Shown here one piece after another: positions 10,861-18,547 of a stretch of 64,000 nt of DNA. The notes beneath the pieces are model-generated. The model made no database searches and was not told the DNA's origin. It saw nothing but the letters and a program-made list of their open reading frames with translations. How positions within the stretch are numbered: position 1 is the stretch's first letter; every line of letters starts with the position of its first letter. A program made the translations under genes and the position numbers. Origin of the DNA: UBA2862 sp045658005 (lineage in GTDB: Bacteria; Bacillota; Clostridia; Christensenellales; Aristaeellaceae); the NCBI GenBank assembly GCA_045658005.1, contig JAZOUD010000133.1, forward strand, positions 1-64,000, in the 5' to 3' direction.

Positions 10861-11546
10861 CGAACCGCCCCCTTCCTCTGTCGATCCTCCAGCAGGTTCA
10901 CGGCCAGCAGCACCGCGGCGCTGATGGCCAGGTTCACCAACACCCATAACAGCGCCCCTTCGTCGTCGCCGGTGCGATAGAGCTGATAGACCGTGGTGGA
11001 GATAGTTGCGGTCTTGCCCGGCGTATAGCCCACGAGCATGGACGTCGCGCCATACTCCCCCAGCGCCCGGGCGAAGGCCAGCACGAAGCCGGCCAGTATG
11101 CCCTGCCTGCACGCCGGCATGCGGATGCGGCAGAAGATGTAAATGTCGCTCAGGCCCAGGGTCTGCCCGGACCATTCCAGCGTCTCGTCAAAGGCCTCGA
11201 AGGCGCCCCGGGCCGTGCGGTACATCAGCGGGAGGGCCACCACCACCGCCGCCAGCACGCCGCCCTGCCAGGTCATGACGAAGCGTATGCCGGCTCTGTC
11301 CAGCAGCGCGCCCAGCGGCCGCCGGATGCCCACCAGCATCAGCAGGAAGTAGCCGCACACCGTGGGCGGCAGCACCAGGGGCAGCGTCAGGATCACGTCC
11401 AGCAGGCCCTTGACCAGCTTCGGCAGCCGCGCCGCCCAATGGGCGCAGCCTATTCCCAGGAAAAACACCAGCACGCTGGCGATGGCCGCGACGCGCAGGG
11501 AATTGAACAGCGGAAACCAGTCCGTCGTAGCGATTCGTGACAGCAT
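10857..11546 (-). CDS. modB: Molybdate-type ABC transporter permease
   Basis: 229 residues, start MLSRIATTDWFPL at 11544-11546 with GGAGG about 12 bases upstream. Five or so membrane segments and the permease EAA loop (ARALGEYGATSMLVGYTPGK) match ModB/CysT-type permeases. The C-terminal end overlaps modC by four bases. A 12-bp hairpin lies between modA and this gene. Confidence 0.88.
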   Translation of the reverse strand: MLSRIATTDWFPLFNSLRVAAIASVLVFFLGIGCAHWAARLPKLVKGLLDVILTLPLVLPPTVCGYFLLMLVGIRRPLGALLDRAGIRFVMTWQGGVLAAVVVALPLMYRTARGAFEAFDETLEWSGQTLGLSDIYIFCRIRMPACRQGILAGFVLAFARALGEYGATSMLVGYTPGKTATISTTVYQLYRTGDDEGALLWVLVNLAISAAVLLAVNLLEDRQRKGAVR

Positions 11547-11597
11547 GTTTCGATCATTTCCTCCACTGAAACGGAAATTTGAAGCATCCCGGAAGAC

Positions 11598-11627
11598 GGC
11601 GCGGCGGCCAAGCAAGGCCGCCGCGCC
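11598..11627. repeat. Perfect 12-bp GC hairpin between modA and modB
   Basis: Arms 11598-11609 and 11616-11627 (GGCGCGGCGGCC and its complement) with a six-base loop. No U-run follows on the minus strand, so the likely role is RNA 3'-end protection that keeps the binding-protein message above the permease message. The role is inferred; the structure is seen. Confidence 0.7.
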
Positions 11628-11635
11628 ATACCGAG

Positions 11636-12439
11636 TCAGTGATTCAGCGGTGTAAAGCCCACCGAGGCGAACACTCCGGCGCTCTCATCCGTTTGCAGCC
11701 AGTTCAGAAAATCCCGGGCGGCCAGCGGTTCCGCCGCGGTCTTGAGCACCGCCGCAGGATACACCACCCGGCCGCCGCACATCGCCTCCGTGGCCTCGTC
11801 CACGACGCTCAGGCTGGCGGAGAAAGCATCGGTGCCATAGATGATGCCGCAGTCCACGGAATGCTCGGCCACCTGCGTGGTCACCTCCTTGACATTGGAG
11901 CCGTAGGTCAGCTTCCCGGCGACGGCCGCCTCGTCGATGCCGTAGTATTCAAAGATCTTCCGGGTGTACTGTCCCACGGGCACGTCGCTGTTGCCGACGG
12001 CCAGCAGGACATCCCCCTCCTTCAGCAATTCGGCCAGCTGGTCAAAGCCCTCGACGCCCCTGGGATTGCCGTCGGGCACGGCCAGCGTCACCCTGTTCTC
12101 CAGCAGGTCGACGCGGGTGGCGCTATCCACGAAATCCAGCCCCTCGGTATTCACCTCAGGGGAGGCGTCGATGTCCAGCTGGTCCATCTGTTTCTTCGCC
12201 GCCGAGATGAACAGGTCGCAGGGCGCGCCCTCCTGGATCTGGGTCTTGAGGGTGCCGGACGAATCGAAGTTACAGACGACCGTCACGTCGGGATGCGCCG
12301 TCATGTAGCGCCCGGCGATCTCGGTCAGCGTCTCGGTCATCGAAGCGGCGGCGAACACGATGATCTCGGTCTCCGCCAGTGCGCTTGCGCAGCCGATCAG
12401 CAGCGCAAGAACGGTCAGCAGGGTCAGGGTCTTCCTCAT
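11636..12439 (-). CDS. modA: Molybdate-type substrate-binding lipoprotein
   Basis: 267 residues. Signal peptide MRKTLTLLTVLALLIGC with lipobox LIGC, then the ModA-type start EIIVFAAASMTETLTEIA. The segments FDSSGTLKTQIQEGAPCDLF and the later DCGIIYGTDAF fit the molybdate/tungstate-binding family. The start at 12437-12439 follows AGGGAG; the frame extends 11 codons further without a site. It heads modABC and follows the XdhC gene by 112 bases. Confidence 0.9.
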   Translation of the reverse strand: MRKTLTLLTVLALLIGCASALAETEIIVFAAASMTETLTEIAGRYMTAHPDVTVVCNFDSSGTLKTQIQEGAPCDLFISAAKKQMDQLDIDASPEVNTEGLDFVDSATRVDLLENRVTLAVPDGNPRGVEGFDQLAELLKEGDVLLAVGNSDVPVGQYTRKIFEYYGIDEAAVAGKLTYGSNVKEVTTQVAEHSVDCGIIYGTDAFSASLSVVDEATEAMCGGRVVYPAAVLKTAAEPLAARDFLNWLQTDESAGVFASVGFTPLNH

Positions 12440-12551
12440 GGTCAAACACTCCCTGGCAGGCTTTACTGCCATGTAAAATTATTGAAAAGGCGCTTCTCCT
12501 CCGGCTTTACGGCTTTGAAAACGCGCCTGTCCAACCTTTTGATGTGTTGAT

Positions 12552-13598
12552 TCAATCCATGCCCAACGCTATGGTTTCGATGAACACGGTCACTTCGCCG
12601 CCACAGGCCATGCCGTCCTCCGCCGCGGCGTCCGCGTCAAGGCGCGCCCTGTAAAGGCAGGGGGCCGTCTCGCCTGCCTGAAGCCTCTGGCAGGCGGCGC
12701 GGATCACCTCGCCCTCCACCAGGCCGCCGCCCACGGTGCCAAGGGTGCGTCCGTCCGGCCACACCAGCATCCGCGCGCCGGGCCCCCTGGGGGCGCTGCC
12801 CCTGCGCTCCACCACAGTGGCCAGCGCCCTGGGCGTCCCCCGGGCCGCCGGGTCGACGATCGCCTGGAGCATATCCCGGGGCCAGGCGGTATTGCGCCCG
12901 TTCCGGTTCTTTTCCTGTATGATCTCAGCCATGATGGATACGGCGATCTCCTCCGGGGTCTCCGCGCCGATGGCCAGGCCAATGGGCATGTGTATCCCGT
13001 CGACGACCGCCGGGTCGCAGCCCCTATCCTCGATCAGATGCTTTTTCACCAGCGCCACCCGCCTGCGGGAGCCGATCATGCCAATGTAGGCGTGGGGCTT
13101 TCGACTGATGGCCTCGAGGCATTCCACATCACAGCCATGCCCCCGGGTGACGATGACGAAGAAGGTGTCCCCGTCCCCCGGAATCTGCCTGAGGCCATCC
13201 TCAAACGGCGCGCAGATCACGCGCCCCGCCCCGGCCCTTCCCGCGTTTTCCGCGAAGGCGGGCCGGTCCTCCAGCACGGTGACGGGCAGGCCCAGCAGCC
13301 CGGCGATGCGAATCACCGGAATCGCCACATGCCCGCCGCCGCAGACGACCAGCTTTTTTTCCCGCCCCAGTCGCTCGCAGAAGACCCGCTGGCCCTCGAT
13401 TTCCAGCATGCCGCTTTGATCGACATCCCGGACCGCTTCGATATTGCGGGCGAAGAAGCCTCCTTCGTCCCGCTCCCACAGGATCGTGTCGGCGGAGAGC
13501 AGGCACCTGTCGCCGAAATCCCGGCCTTCAATCACCGTCAGCACGGCGTTGCGGGCATCGGCATCGAGCGTCGACAGCAGGCGATAGAATTCCAGCAT
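12552..13598 (-). CDS. XdhC-family molybdenum-hydroxylase maturation factor, Rossmann domain before the CoxI domain
   Basis: 348 residues. XdhC proteins bind molybdenum cofactor and promote its sulfuration before insertion into xanthine-dehydrogenase-type enzymes. Here the Rossmann part (VVCGGGHVAIPVIRIAG, residues 84-100; later HAYIGMIGSRRR) comes first, and the XdhC_CoxI segment (GSAPRGPGARMLVW, GTVGGGLVEGEV, MACGGEVTVFIE) is at the C-terminus, the reverse of the textbook order. The first 80 residues look like a degenerate copy of the same module. GAGGT precedes the ATG. It starts 7 bases after the GH51 gene. The neighbouring modABC supports a molybdenum role, but no hydroxylase gene is in the window. 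Confidence 0.82.
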   Translation of the reverse strand: MLEFYRLLSTLDADARNAVLTVIEGRDFGDRCLLSADTILWERDEGGFFARNIEAVRDVDQSGMLEIEGQRVFCERLGREKKLVVCGGGHVAIPVIRIAGLLGLPVTVLEDRPAFAENAGRAGAGRVICAPFEDGLRQIPGDGDTFFVIVTRGHGCDVECLEAISRKPHAYIGMIGSRRRVALVKKHLIEDRGCDPAVVDGIHMPIGLAIGAETPEEIAVSIMAEIIQEKNRNGRNTAWPRDMLQAIVDPAARGTPRALATVVERRGSAPRGPGARMLVWPDGRTLGTVGGGLVEGEVIRAACQRLQAGETAPCLYRARLDADAAAEDGMACGGEVTVFIETIALGMD

Positions 13599-13605
13599 TT
13601 TTACC

Positions 13606-15120
13606 TCACTTCCGGGGAACAAAGCGCAGCACGTTCCAGCTGAGGGCAGGAACCGCGATTTGGGCCTTGCCGACCTCGACCGCGCCGCCTGGGCCCGCCT
13701 TCGGGGCCACGTTCATCGGGTTTTCCTCGGTATTGACGGCCTTGGTGTCGTCGTGGTGCAGCAGTAGGTGCTCCTCCAACCGCATATCGCCGAAGGCCCG
13801 CAGGTCGATGTTAAGGCAGAAGTCCTCGGCCATGTCCCGGTTCACACAGAACACGGTGACGCTGCCCTCGTCCGCCAGGGTCGCCGTGGCGTCGATCACC
13901 GGCACCCTCTCATAATCCGAGCAGTCGTATACCGGCGTGTCCACCAGCGCCTTCAGCGCCGTGCCCCGCCCGTACCTCGAGGCGTGCAGGAAGGGCCAGT
14001 AGATGGTCTGGGCCCAGGCGCCGCCGCCGTTTCGGGTCATGATCGGGGCGATAACGTTCACCAGCTGGGCCAGGCAGGCCACCTTCACCCGGTCGGCGTT
14101 GCGCAGGAAGGTAATCAGCATGCTGCCCGCCAGCAGGGCGTCCTCAAAATTGTAGATGTCCTCCAGCAGCGGCAGGGCCTGGCCCCAGCGGTCCCGCTTC
14201 TTGATCTCCTCATCCTGTTCGTTGGAGTGGTACCACACGTTCCACTCGTCGAAGGACAGGTTCAGCTGCTTCTTCGAGTGCTTCTTGCCCTTCACCGCGT
14301 CGCAGATCGCCACCACCGACTTGATGAAGTCGTCCATGTCCATCGAACGGGCCAGGAAGCCGGGGGTATCGCCCGTGGGATTGCCGTAGTAGCGGTGCAG
14401 CGAGACATAGTCGACGTTGTCATAGCACTCGTTCAGCATCGTCAACTCCCAATCCCCGAAGGTGGGCATGCCTGAGCCGGAGGAGCCGCAGGCCACGACC
14501 TCGATGGAGGGGTCCACCCACTTCATCAGCTTGGCGGACTCGTTGGCGATGCGGCCGTATTCATAGGCGGTCTTGCTGCCCATCTGCCAGGGGCCGTCCA
14601 TCTCGTTGCCCAGGCACCACAGCTTGATGCCCAGGGGTTCCTTCCTGCCGTTGGCGATGCGCATGTCGGAGAACTTGCTGCCGCCGGGATGGTTGGCGTA
14701 TTCCACCACGTCCCGCGCGTTCTCCGGTCCCCGCGTGCCCAGGTTGATGGCGTACATCACCTGGGTATCCGCCTTTTTCGCCCAGTCGGCGAACTCGTGC
14801 AGGCCCACAGCGTTGCTCTCTGTGGTGAACCAGGCCAGGTCCAGCCGCTTCGGGCGCTTTTCTGCGGGCCCCACGCTGTCCTCCCAGTTGAAGCCGGAGA
14901 CGAAGTTGCCGCCGGGATAGCGCACCACCGGCACGCCCAACTCGCGGACCAGCTTCAAAACGTCCTTCCGAAAGCCCTGCTCGTCGGCCTGCGGGTGGCC
15001 GGGCTCGTAGATGCCGCCGTAGACCGCGCGGCCCAGGTGCTCGATAAAGGAGCCGTAGACGCGCGGGTCGATCCTTCCGACGATGTAATCCCTGTCCAGT
15101 ATCATCGAAGCGTTCTTCAT
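13606..15120 (-). CDS. GH51 alpha-L-arabinofuranosidase (intracellular type)
   Basis: 504 residues, no signal peptide. Retaining glycosidase releasing terminal arabinofuranose from arabino-oligosaccharides. Family hallmarks: the N-terminal RIDPRVYGSFIEHLGRAVY, RYPGGNFVSGFNWEDSVGP, the acid/base Glu in CLGNEMDGPWQ, and the nucleophile Glu in FDEWNVWY. The ATG at 15118-15120 follows GGGAGG by 10 bases. It is the first gene after a good promoter; XdhC and modABC follow closely, an unusual partnership. Confidence 0.93.
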   Translation of the reverse strand: MKNASMILDRDYIVGRIDPRVYGSFIEHLGRAVYGGIYEPGHPQADEQGFRKDVLKLVRELGVPVVRYPGGNFVSGFNWEDSVGPAEKRPKRLDLAWFTTESNAVGLHEFADWAKKADTQVMYAINLGTRGPENARDVVEYANHPGGSKFSDMRIANGRKEPLGIKLWCLGNEMDGPWQMGSKTAYEYGRIANESAKLMKWVDPSIEVVACGSSGSGMPTFGDWELTMLNECYDNVDYVSLHRYYGNPTGDTPGFLARSMDMDDFIKSVVAICDAVKGKKHSKKQLNLSFDEWNVWYHSNEQDEEIKKRDRWGQALPLLEDIYNFEDALLAGSMLITFLRNADRVKVACLAQLVNVIAPIMTRNGGGAWAQTIYWPFLHASRYGRGTALKALVDTPVYDCSDYERVPVIDATATLADEGSVTVFCVNRDMAEDFCLNIDLRAFGDMRLEEHLLLHHDDTKAVNTEENPMNVAPKAGPGGAVEVGKAQIAVPALSWNVLRFVPRK

Positions 15121-15167
15121 GGTTATTATTCCTCCCAATATTAATCATGTGCGCTTTTTTTACATAA

Positions 15168-15196
15168 TTTATATCACAAACGGCGCTTCGATGCAA
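15168..15196 (-). promoter_or_regulatory. SigA-type promoter for GH51-XdhC(-modABC)
   Basis: Minus strand: TTGCAT (15191-15196), 17 bases, TATAAA (15168-15173). Predicted start is about 40 bases before the arabinofuranosidase ATG. No obvious operator was recognised. Confidence 0.65.
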
Positions 15197-15223
15197 CCGC
15201 GATCATTGCGATTATCTCATCAA

Positions 15224-15257
15224 ATTGGGGCCCGACGCCTTGCGACGGGCCCACAAT
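15224..15257 (-). terminator. Hairpin after trpB-like gene
   Basis: Arms of about 15 bases (15224-15238 and 15242-15257) with a three-base loop and one mismatch, just past the stop codon. The U-run is short, so termination strength is uncertain. Confidence 0.55.
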
Positions 15258-15267
15258 TGGCAAATCC

Positions 15268-16647
15268 TTACAGGTCGATCTTCGGAATCCCCGCGAAGCC
15301 CTTCTCCAGGTCGGCGTCGGTGGGGATATAGTCGGTCATCTGACCGTCGTGGTACTTCTCATAGGCCACCATGTCAAAGTAGCCGGTGCCGGTCAGGCCG
15401 AACAGGATCGTCTTTTCCTCGCCGGTTTCCTTGCACTTCAGCGCCTCGTCGATGGCGACGCGGATGGCGTGGCTGCTCTCCGGCGCGGGCAGTATGCCCT
15501 CCACCCGGGCGAACTGCCCCGCCGCCTCGAAGACCTTCGTCTGCTCCACGGACCGGGCCTCCATGTAGCCGTCGTGGTAGAGCTGGCTGAGGATGCTGCT
15601 CATGCCGTGGTAGCGCAGGCCGCCGGCGTGGTTCGGCGCGGGGATGAAGCCGCTGCCCAGGGTGTACATCTTCGCCATCGGGCAGACCATGCCGGTGTCG
15701 CAGAAGTCGTAGGCGAACTTGCCCCGGGTGAGGGACGGACAGGAGGCGGGCTCCACGGCGATGATCCGGTAATCCGCCTCGCCCCGCAGCTTTTCACCCA
15801 TGAACGGGGCGATCAGACCGCCCAGGTTCGAGCCGCCGCCGGCACAGCCGATGATCATGTCCGGCTTGATGCCGTACTTATCCATGGCGGTCTTGGCCTC
15901 CACGCCGATGACCGACTGGTGCAGCAGCACCTGGTTGAGCACGCTGCCCAGCACATAGCGATAGCCGGGATTGGACACGGCCACCTCCACGGCCTCGGAG
16001 ATGGCGCAGCCCAGGCTGCCGGTGGTGCCGGGGAACTGCTCAAGGATCTTGCGGCCCACGGCGGTGGTATCCGAGGGCGAGGGCACCACGGACGCGCCGT
16101 AGGTGCGCATGACCTCCCGCCGGAAGGGCTTTTGCTCGTAGGAGACCTTCACCATGTAGACCTTGCAGTCCAGCTCGAAATAAGAACAGGCCATCGACAG
16201 CGCTGTGCCCCACTGGCCCGCGCCGGTCTCGGTAGTGACGCCCTTCAGGCCCTGCTGCTTGGCGTAATAGGCCTGGGCGATGGCGGAATTCAGCTTGTGG
16301 CTGCCGGAGGTGTTGTTGCCCTCGAATTTATAGTAGATCTTCGCCGGGGTCTGCAGCTTTTGCTCCAGGCAATAGGCCCGCACCAGCGGCGAGGGGCGGT
16401 ACATCTTGTAGAAGTCCTGAATCTCCTGGGGAATGGGATATTCCCGGGTGTCGTTGTCCAACTCCTGCCGGATCAGCTCTTCGCAGAACACAGGAGCCAG
16501 GTCGGCAGCGGTCATCGGCTGGAGGGTGGCGGGGTTCAGCAGCGGTGCGGGCTTGTTCTTCATGTCCGCCCGGACGTTGTACCAGGTCTTCGGCAGCTCG
16601 TTCTCTTCCAGGTAGATCTTGTAGGGGATGACTTTCTTTGCGCTCAT
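15268..16647 (-). CDS. TrpB-like PLP enzyme (TrpB2 type, stand-alone tryptophan synthase beta)
   Basis: 459 residues, longer than canonical TrpB (about 400). PLP Lys is in the motif GSHKLNSA; the phosphate-binding loop is GCAGGGSNLGG; ETGAGQWGTALS is conserved. The N-terminal extension (MSAKKVIPYKIYLEENELP..) and overall pattern match the TrpB2/'TrpB-like' family, which can condense indole with serine without a TrpA partner. No trpA is near. The start follows AAGGAG. It is controlled by a T-box leader that appears to read the Trp codon UGG, which supports a tryptophan-related role. Confidence 0.92.
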   Translation of the reverse strand: MSAKKVIPYKIYLEENELPKTWYNVRADMKNKPAPLLNPATLQPMTAADLAPVFCEELIRQELDNDTREYPIPQEIQDFYKMYRPSPLVRAYCLEQKLQTPAKIYYKFEGNNTSGSHKLNSAIAQAYYAKQQGLKGVTTETGAGQWGTALSMACSYFELDCKVYMVKVSYEQKPFRREVMRTYGASVVPSPSDTTAVGRKILEQFPGTTGSLGCAISEAVEVAVSNPGYRYVLGSVLNQVLLHQSVIGVEAKTAMDKYGIKPDMIIGCAGGGSNLGGLIAPFMGEKLRGEADYRIIAVEPASCPSLTRGKFAYDFCDTGMVCPMAKMYTLGSGFIPAPNHAGGLRYHGMSSILSQLYHDGYMEARSVEQTKVFEAAGQFARVEGILPAPESSHAIRVAIDEALKCKETGEEKTILFGLTGTGYFDMVAYEKYHDGQMTDYIPTDADLEKGFAGIPKIDL

Positions 16648-16712
16648 GGGGATTCTCCTTTCCGATTCAGTTGGTTCGGGACAGGATATCCTGAAGGATT
16701 GGCTTCACGTCA

Positions 16713-16748
16713 AAAACCCTGTCCCAGTTGTGAATGCTGGGACAGGGA
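16713..16748 (-). terminator. T-box intrinsic terminator before trpB-like gene
   Basis: Perfect 11-bp stem (16718-16728 with 16738-16748; CCCTGTCCCAG and complement), nine-base loop, followed by TTTTTG on the minus strand. It competes with the T-box antiterminator. Confidence 0.9.
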
Positions 16749-17003
16749 TCGTCGATCACCCTGCGGTGCCACCCGGCTTGACGCTTGCGCGCCCGCTCAA
16801 TACCGTACCGTCATACGGCATCCTTTGATAACGGAGGGAACTCCGTCTCCCCTACTTGGGCCGCGCCCGTTCGGCGACGCGCAGCTAGTCCTTTGGGTTC
16901 GCCCTCGGAAGCCCATTCATCTCCGACGCCCGTGCCGCGATTTCACCGCCCGCGGCTCTCTGCTACGCTTGTCCAGGAAACTACTATTCTTCCTCAACGG
17001 TTG
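16713..17003 (-). promoter_or_regulatory. T-box riboswitch upstream of trpB-like gene, probable Trp specifier
   Basis: On the minus strand the leader carries the T-box core GGGTGGCACCGCAGGG (about 16758-16775) and an AGTA/GAA loop-E pair in Stem I. The eight-base 3' side of the specifier loop is GAATGGGC, so the codon after GAA is UGG (Trp; complement at 16913-16915). The alternative register AUG (Met) cannot be excluded by sequence alone, but the downstream TrpB enzyme favours Trp. Helices on both sides of the loop can be drawn. Uncharged tRNA would stabilise the antiterminator and allow readthrough. Confidence 0.9.
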
Positions 17004-17008
17004 GCGGC

Positions 17009-17037
17009 ATTATAGCATGGTAAAGTGGTAGTGTCAA
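17009..17037 (-). promoter_or_regulatory. Consensus SigA promoter of the Trp T-box
   Basis: Minus strand TTGACA (17032-17037), 17 bases, TATAAT (17009-17014): a perfect consensus promoter, as expected when control is exerted after initiation by the T-box. Confidence 0.92.
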
Positions 17038-17065
17038 GGGATTAACCCATGTTTAACACTACATA

Positions 17066-18547
17066 TCATACATCGATCTCTTTTCGGTACTGATCAAACG
17101 TGACCGACGGATGCGCTTCCAGCAGTTCTGCGCAGGGCTTCGACGCCGCCAGGTCGCTGGTCAGGTACAGCAGCGCGCTTCGTCCCTGGGGACATGCTTC
17201 AAGGGCCGCATAGGCTGCCTCCACTGCCCGCGCCGCCTTTCCACAAGCATTATTGCAGGCGCTCTCTTCCGCTTCGATGCGCTTTTTCTCATAATCAAAA
17301 AATCCGACTCTGGTCTCCTTTGGCAGCTTTCGCCATGCGGCAATGTCCGATTCAAGCGCCGCCAGAACCGACTTCTCCCGGAATTCCTCGTCTGGCTTCA
17401 TCACGTCATGACCGACCTTGATCGCCACTGCCTCCCGCTTCCGGTCAAAGAAGGCCCTGATGGCGTCCTCCGACGCAAACACGTCATCCCCGGGCATCAT
17501 CGCCGTCAGCTCCGCCCTTCGGGCAAGGCACACCTGGGTTTCATGGAGCCTCCCCGCTTCGATATCGATGGGATGGAAAAGCATCGCCGCGACGGCCAGG
17601 CATTCAGTGGACGACAGCGCCGCAAGCGCCTCCGGCTCCGTCAGCAGCAGCTCCGACAGTGAAAGGTCGACTTCAGTCTGTATATGCGCCGTAAAATGCC
17701 GAAACAAGTCGTAATACAGCGCGAAGGACCGAGCGACCGTGTCGTCCTGGAGGTACTGCAGGCACCATTCGGCGTCCACCTGCACGCCGCGATACGCAGT
17801 TGGCCCTATAGGGTCTTCTTCCATCGCCCACAGCATCAGCGACATATCCTCCCAGCCCCGGGCGGTCACGAAAAACAGCCCGCGGTCGGTTTCTGTGATT
17901 CTGTAGAAGTGATCGGGATAGACGCTCAGATACGCCCTGACGGCGGGGTGTACCCCCTGGGCCACGGCGTAGCGCTGCCAGACCGCCAGGTCCGCCGAGA
18001 CGTCGATGTGCTTGACCCGGTCCAGCGTGACCATGTCCAGCTCCCGCACGGATTTGTTGTACTCCGGCGGGTTGCCCGCCGCCACGATCACCCAGTCCTC
18101 CGGCAGGGGGACGTTTCCAAAGGTCTTGTTTTGCAGCAGCTGGAGCATGACGGGGGTCAGCGTCTCCGAGACGCAGTTGATCTCATCCAGGAACAGTATG
18201 CCGCTGCGCTTCCCTGTGGCCTGCATGGTGTCGTATATGGCGGCGACGATCTCGCTCATGGTGTACTCGGTGACCTGATACGACACCCCGCCGTAGGCCT
18301 TCTGTGATATGAACGGAAGCCCGATGGCGCTCTGGCGGGTGTGATGGGTCATCGAATAGGCCACCAGGCCACAGCCGACCTCGTCCGCGATCTGCCGCAT
18401 GATGGCCGTCTTGCCGATGCCCGGCGGGCCGATCAGCAGCACCGGCCGCTGCTTTTCCGGCGGTATCCTGTGGGACCCGTCGGCATTGCGCCGGGTATAG
18501 GCCAGGAAAGTGCGGGCGATCTCGTCCTTGGCTTGCTGGATGTTCAT
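17066..18547 (-). CDS. MoxR-type AAA+ ATPase
   Basis: 493 residues. Walker A GPPGIGKTAI near residue 38, Walker B ILFLDEIN, sensor 1 VAAGNPPEYNKS. The N-terminal 230 residues are a MoxR-like AAA module; the C-terminal 260 residues are helical and unassigned. Such ATPases pair with VWA proteins and act as chaperones inserting cofactors or remodelling complexes. The start MNIQQAKDEIA overlaps the upstream VWA gene by four bases (ATGA) and has AAGGA upstream. The substrate is unknown. Confidence 0.88.
   Translation of the reverse strand: MNIQQAKDEIARTFLAYTRRNADGSHRIPPEKQRPVLLIGPPGIGKTAIMRQIADEVGCGLVAYSMTHHTRQSAIGLPFISQKAYGGVSYQVTEYTMSEIVAAIYDTMQATGKRSGILFLDEINCVSETLTPVMLQLLQNKTFGNVPLPEDWVIVAAGNPPEYNKSVRELDMVTLDRVKHIDVSADLAVWQRYAVAQGVHPAVRAYLSVYPDHFYRITETDRGLFFVTARGWEDMSLMLWAMEEDPIGPTAYRGVQVDAEWCLQYLQDDTVARSFALYYDLFRHFTAHIQTEVDLSLSELLLTEPEALAALSSTECLAVAAMLFHPIDIEAGRLHETQVCLARRAELTAMMPGDDVFASEDAIRAFFDRKREAVAIKVGHDVMKPDEEFREKSVLAALESDIAAWRKLPKETRVGFFDYEKKRIEAEESACNNACGKAARAVEAAYAALEACPQGRSALLYLTSDLAASKPCAELLEAHPSVTFDQYRKEIDV

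Noticed and set aside
15349..17031. 560-codon open frame antisense to trpB-like and its leader
   Set aside because: Shadow of TrpB on the opposite strand; spans the T-box.
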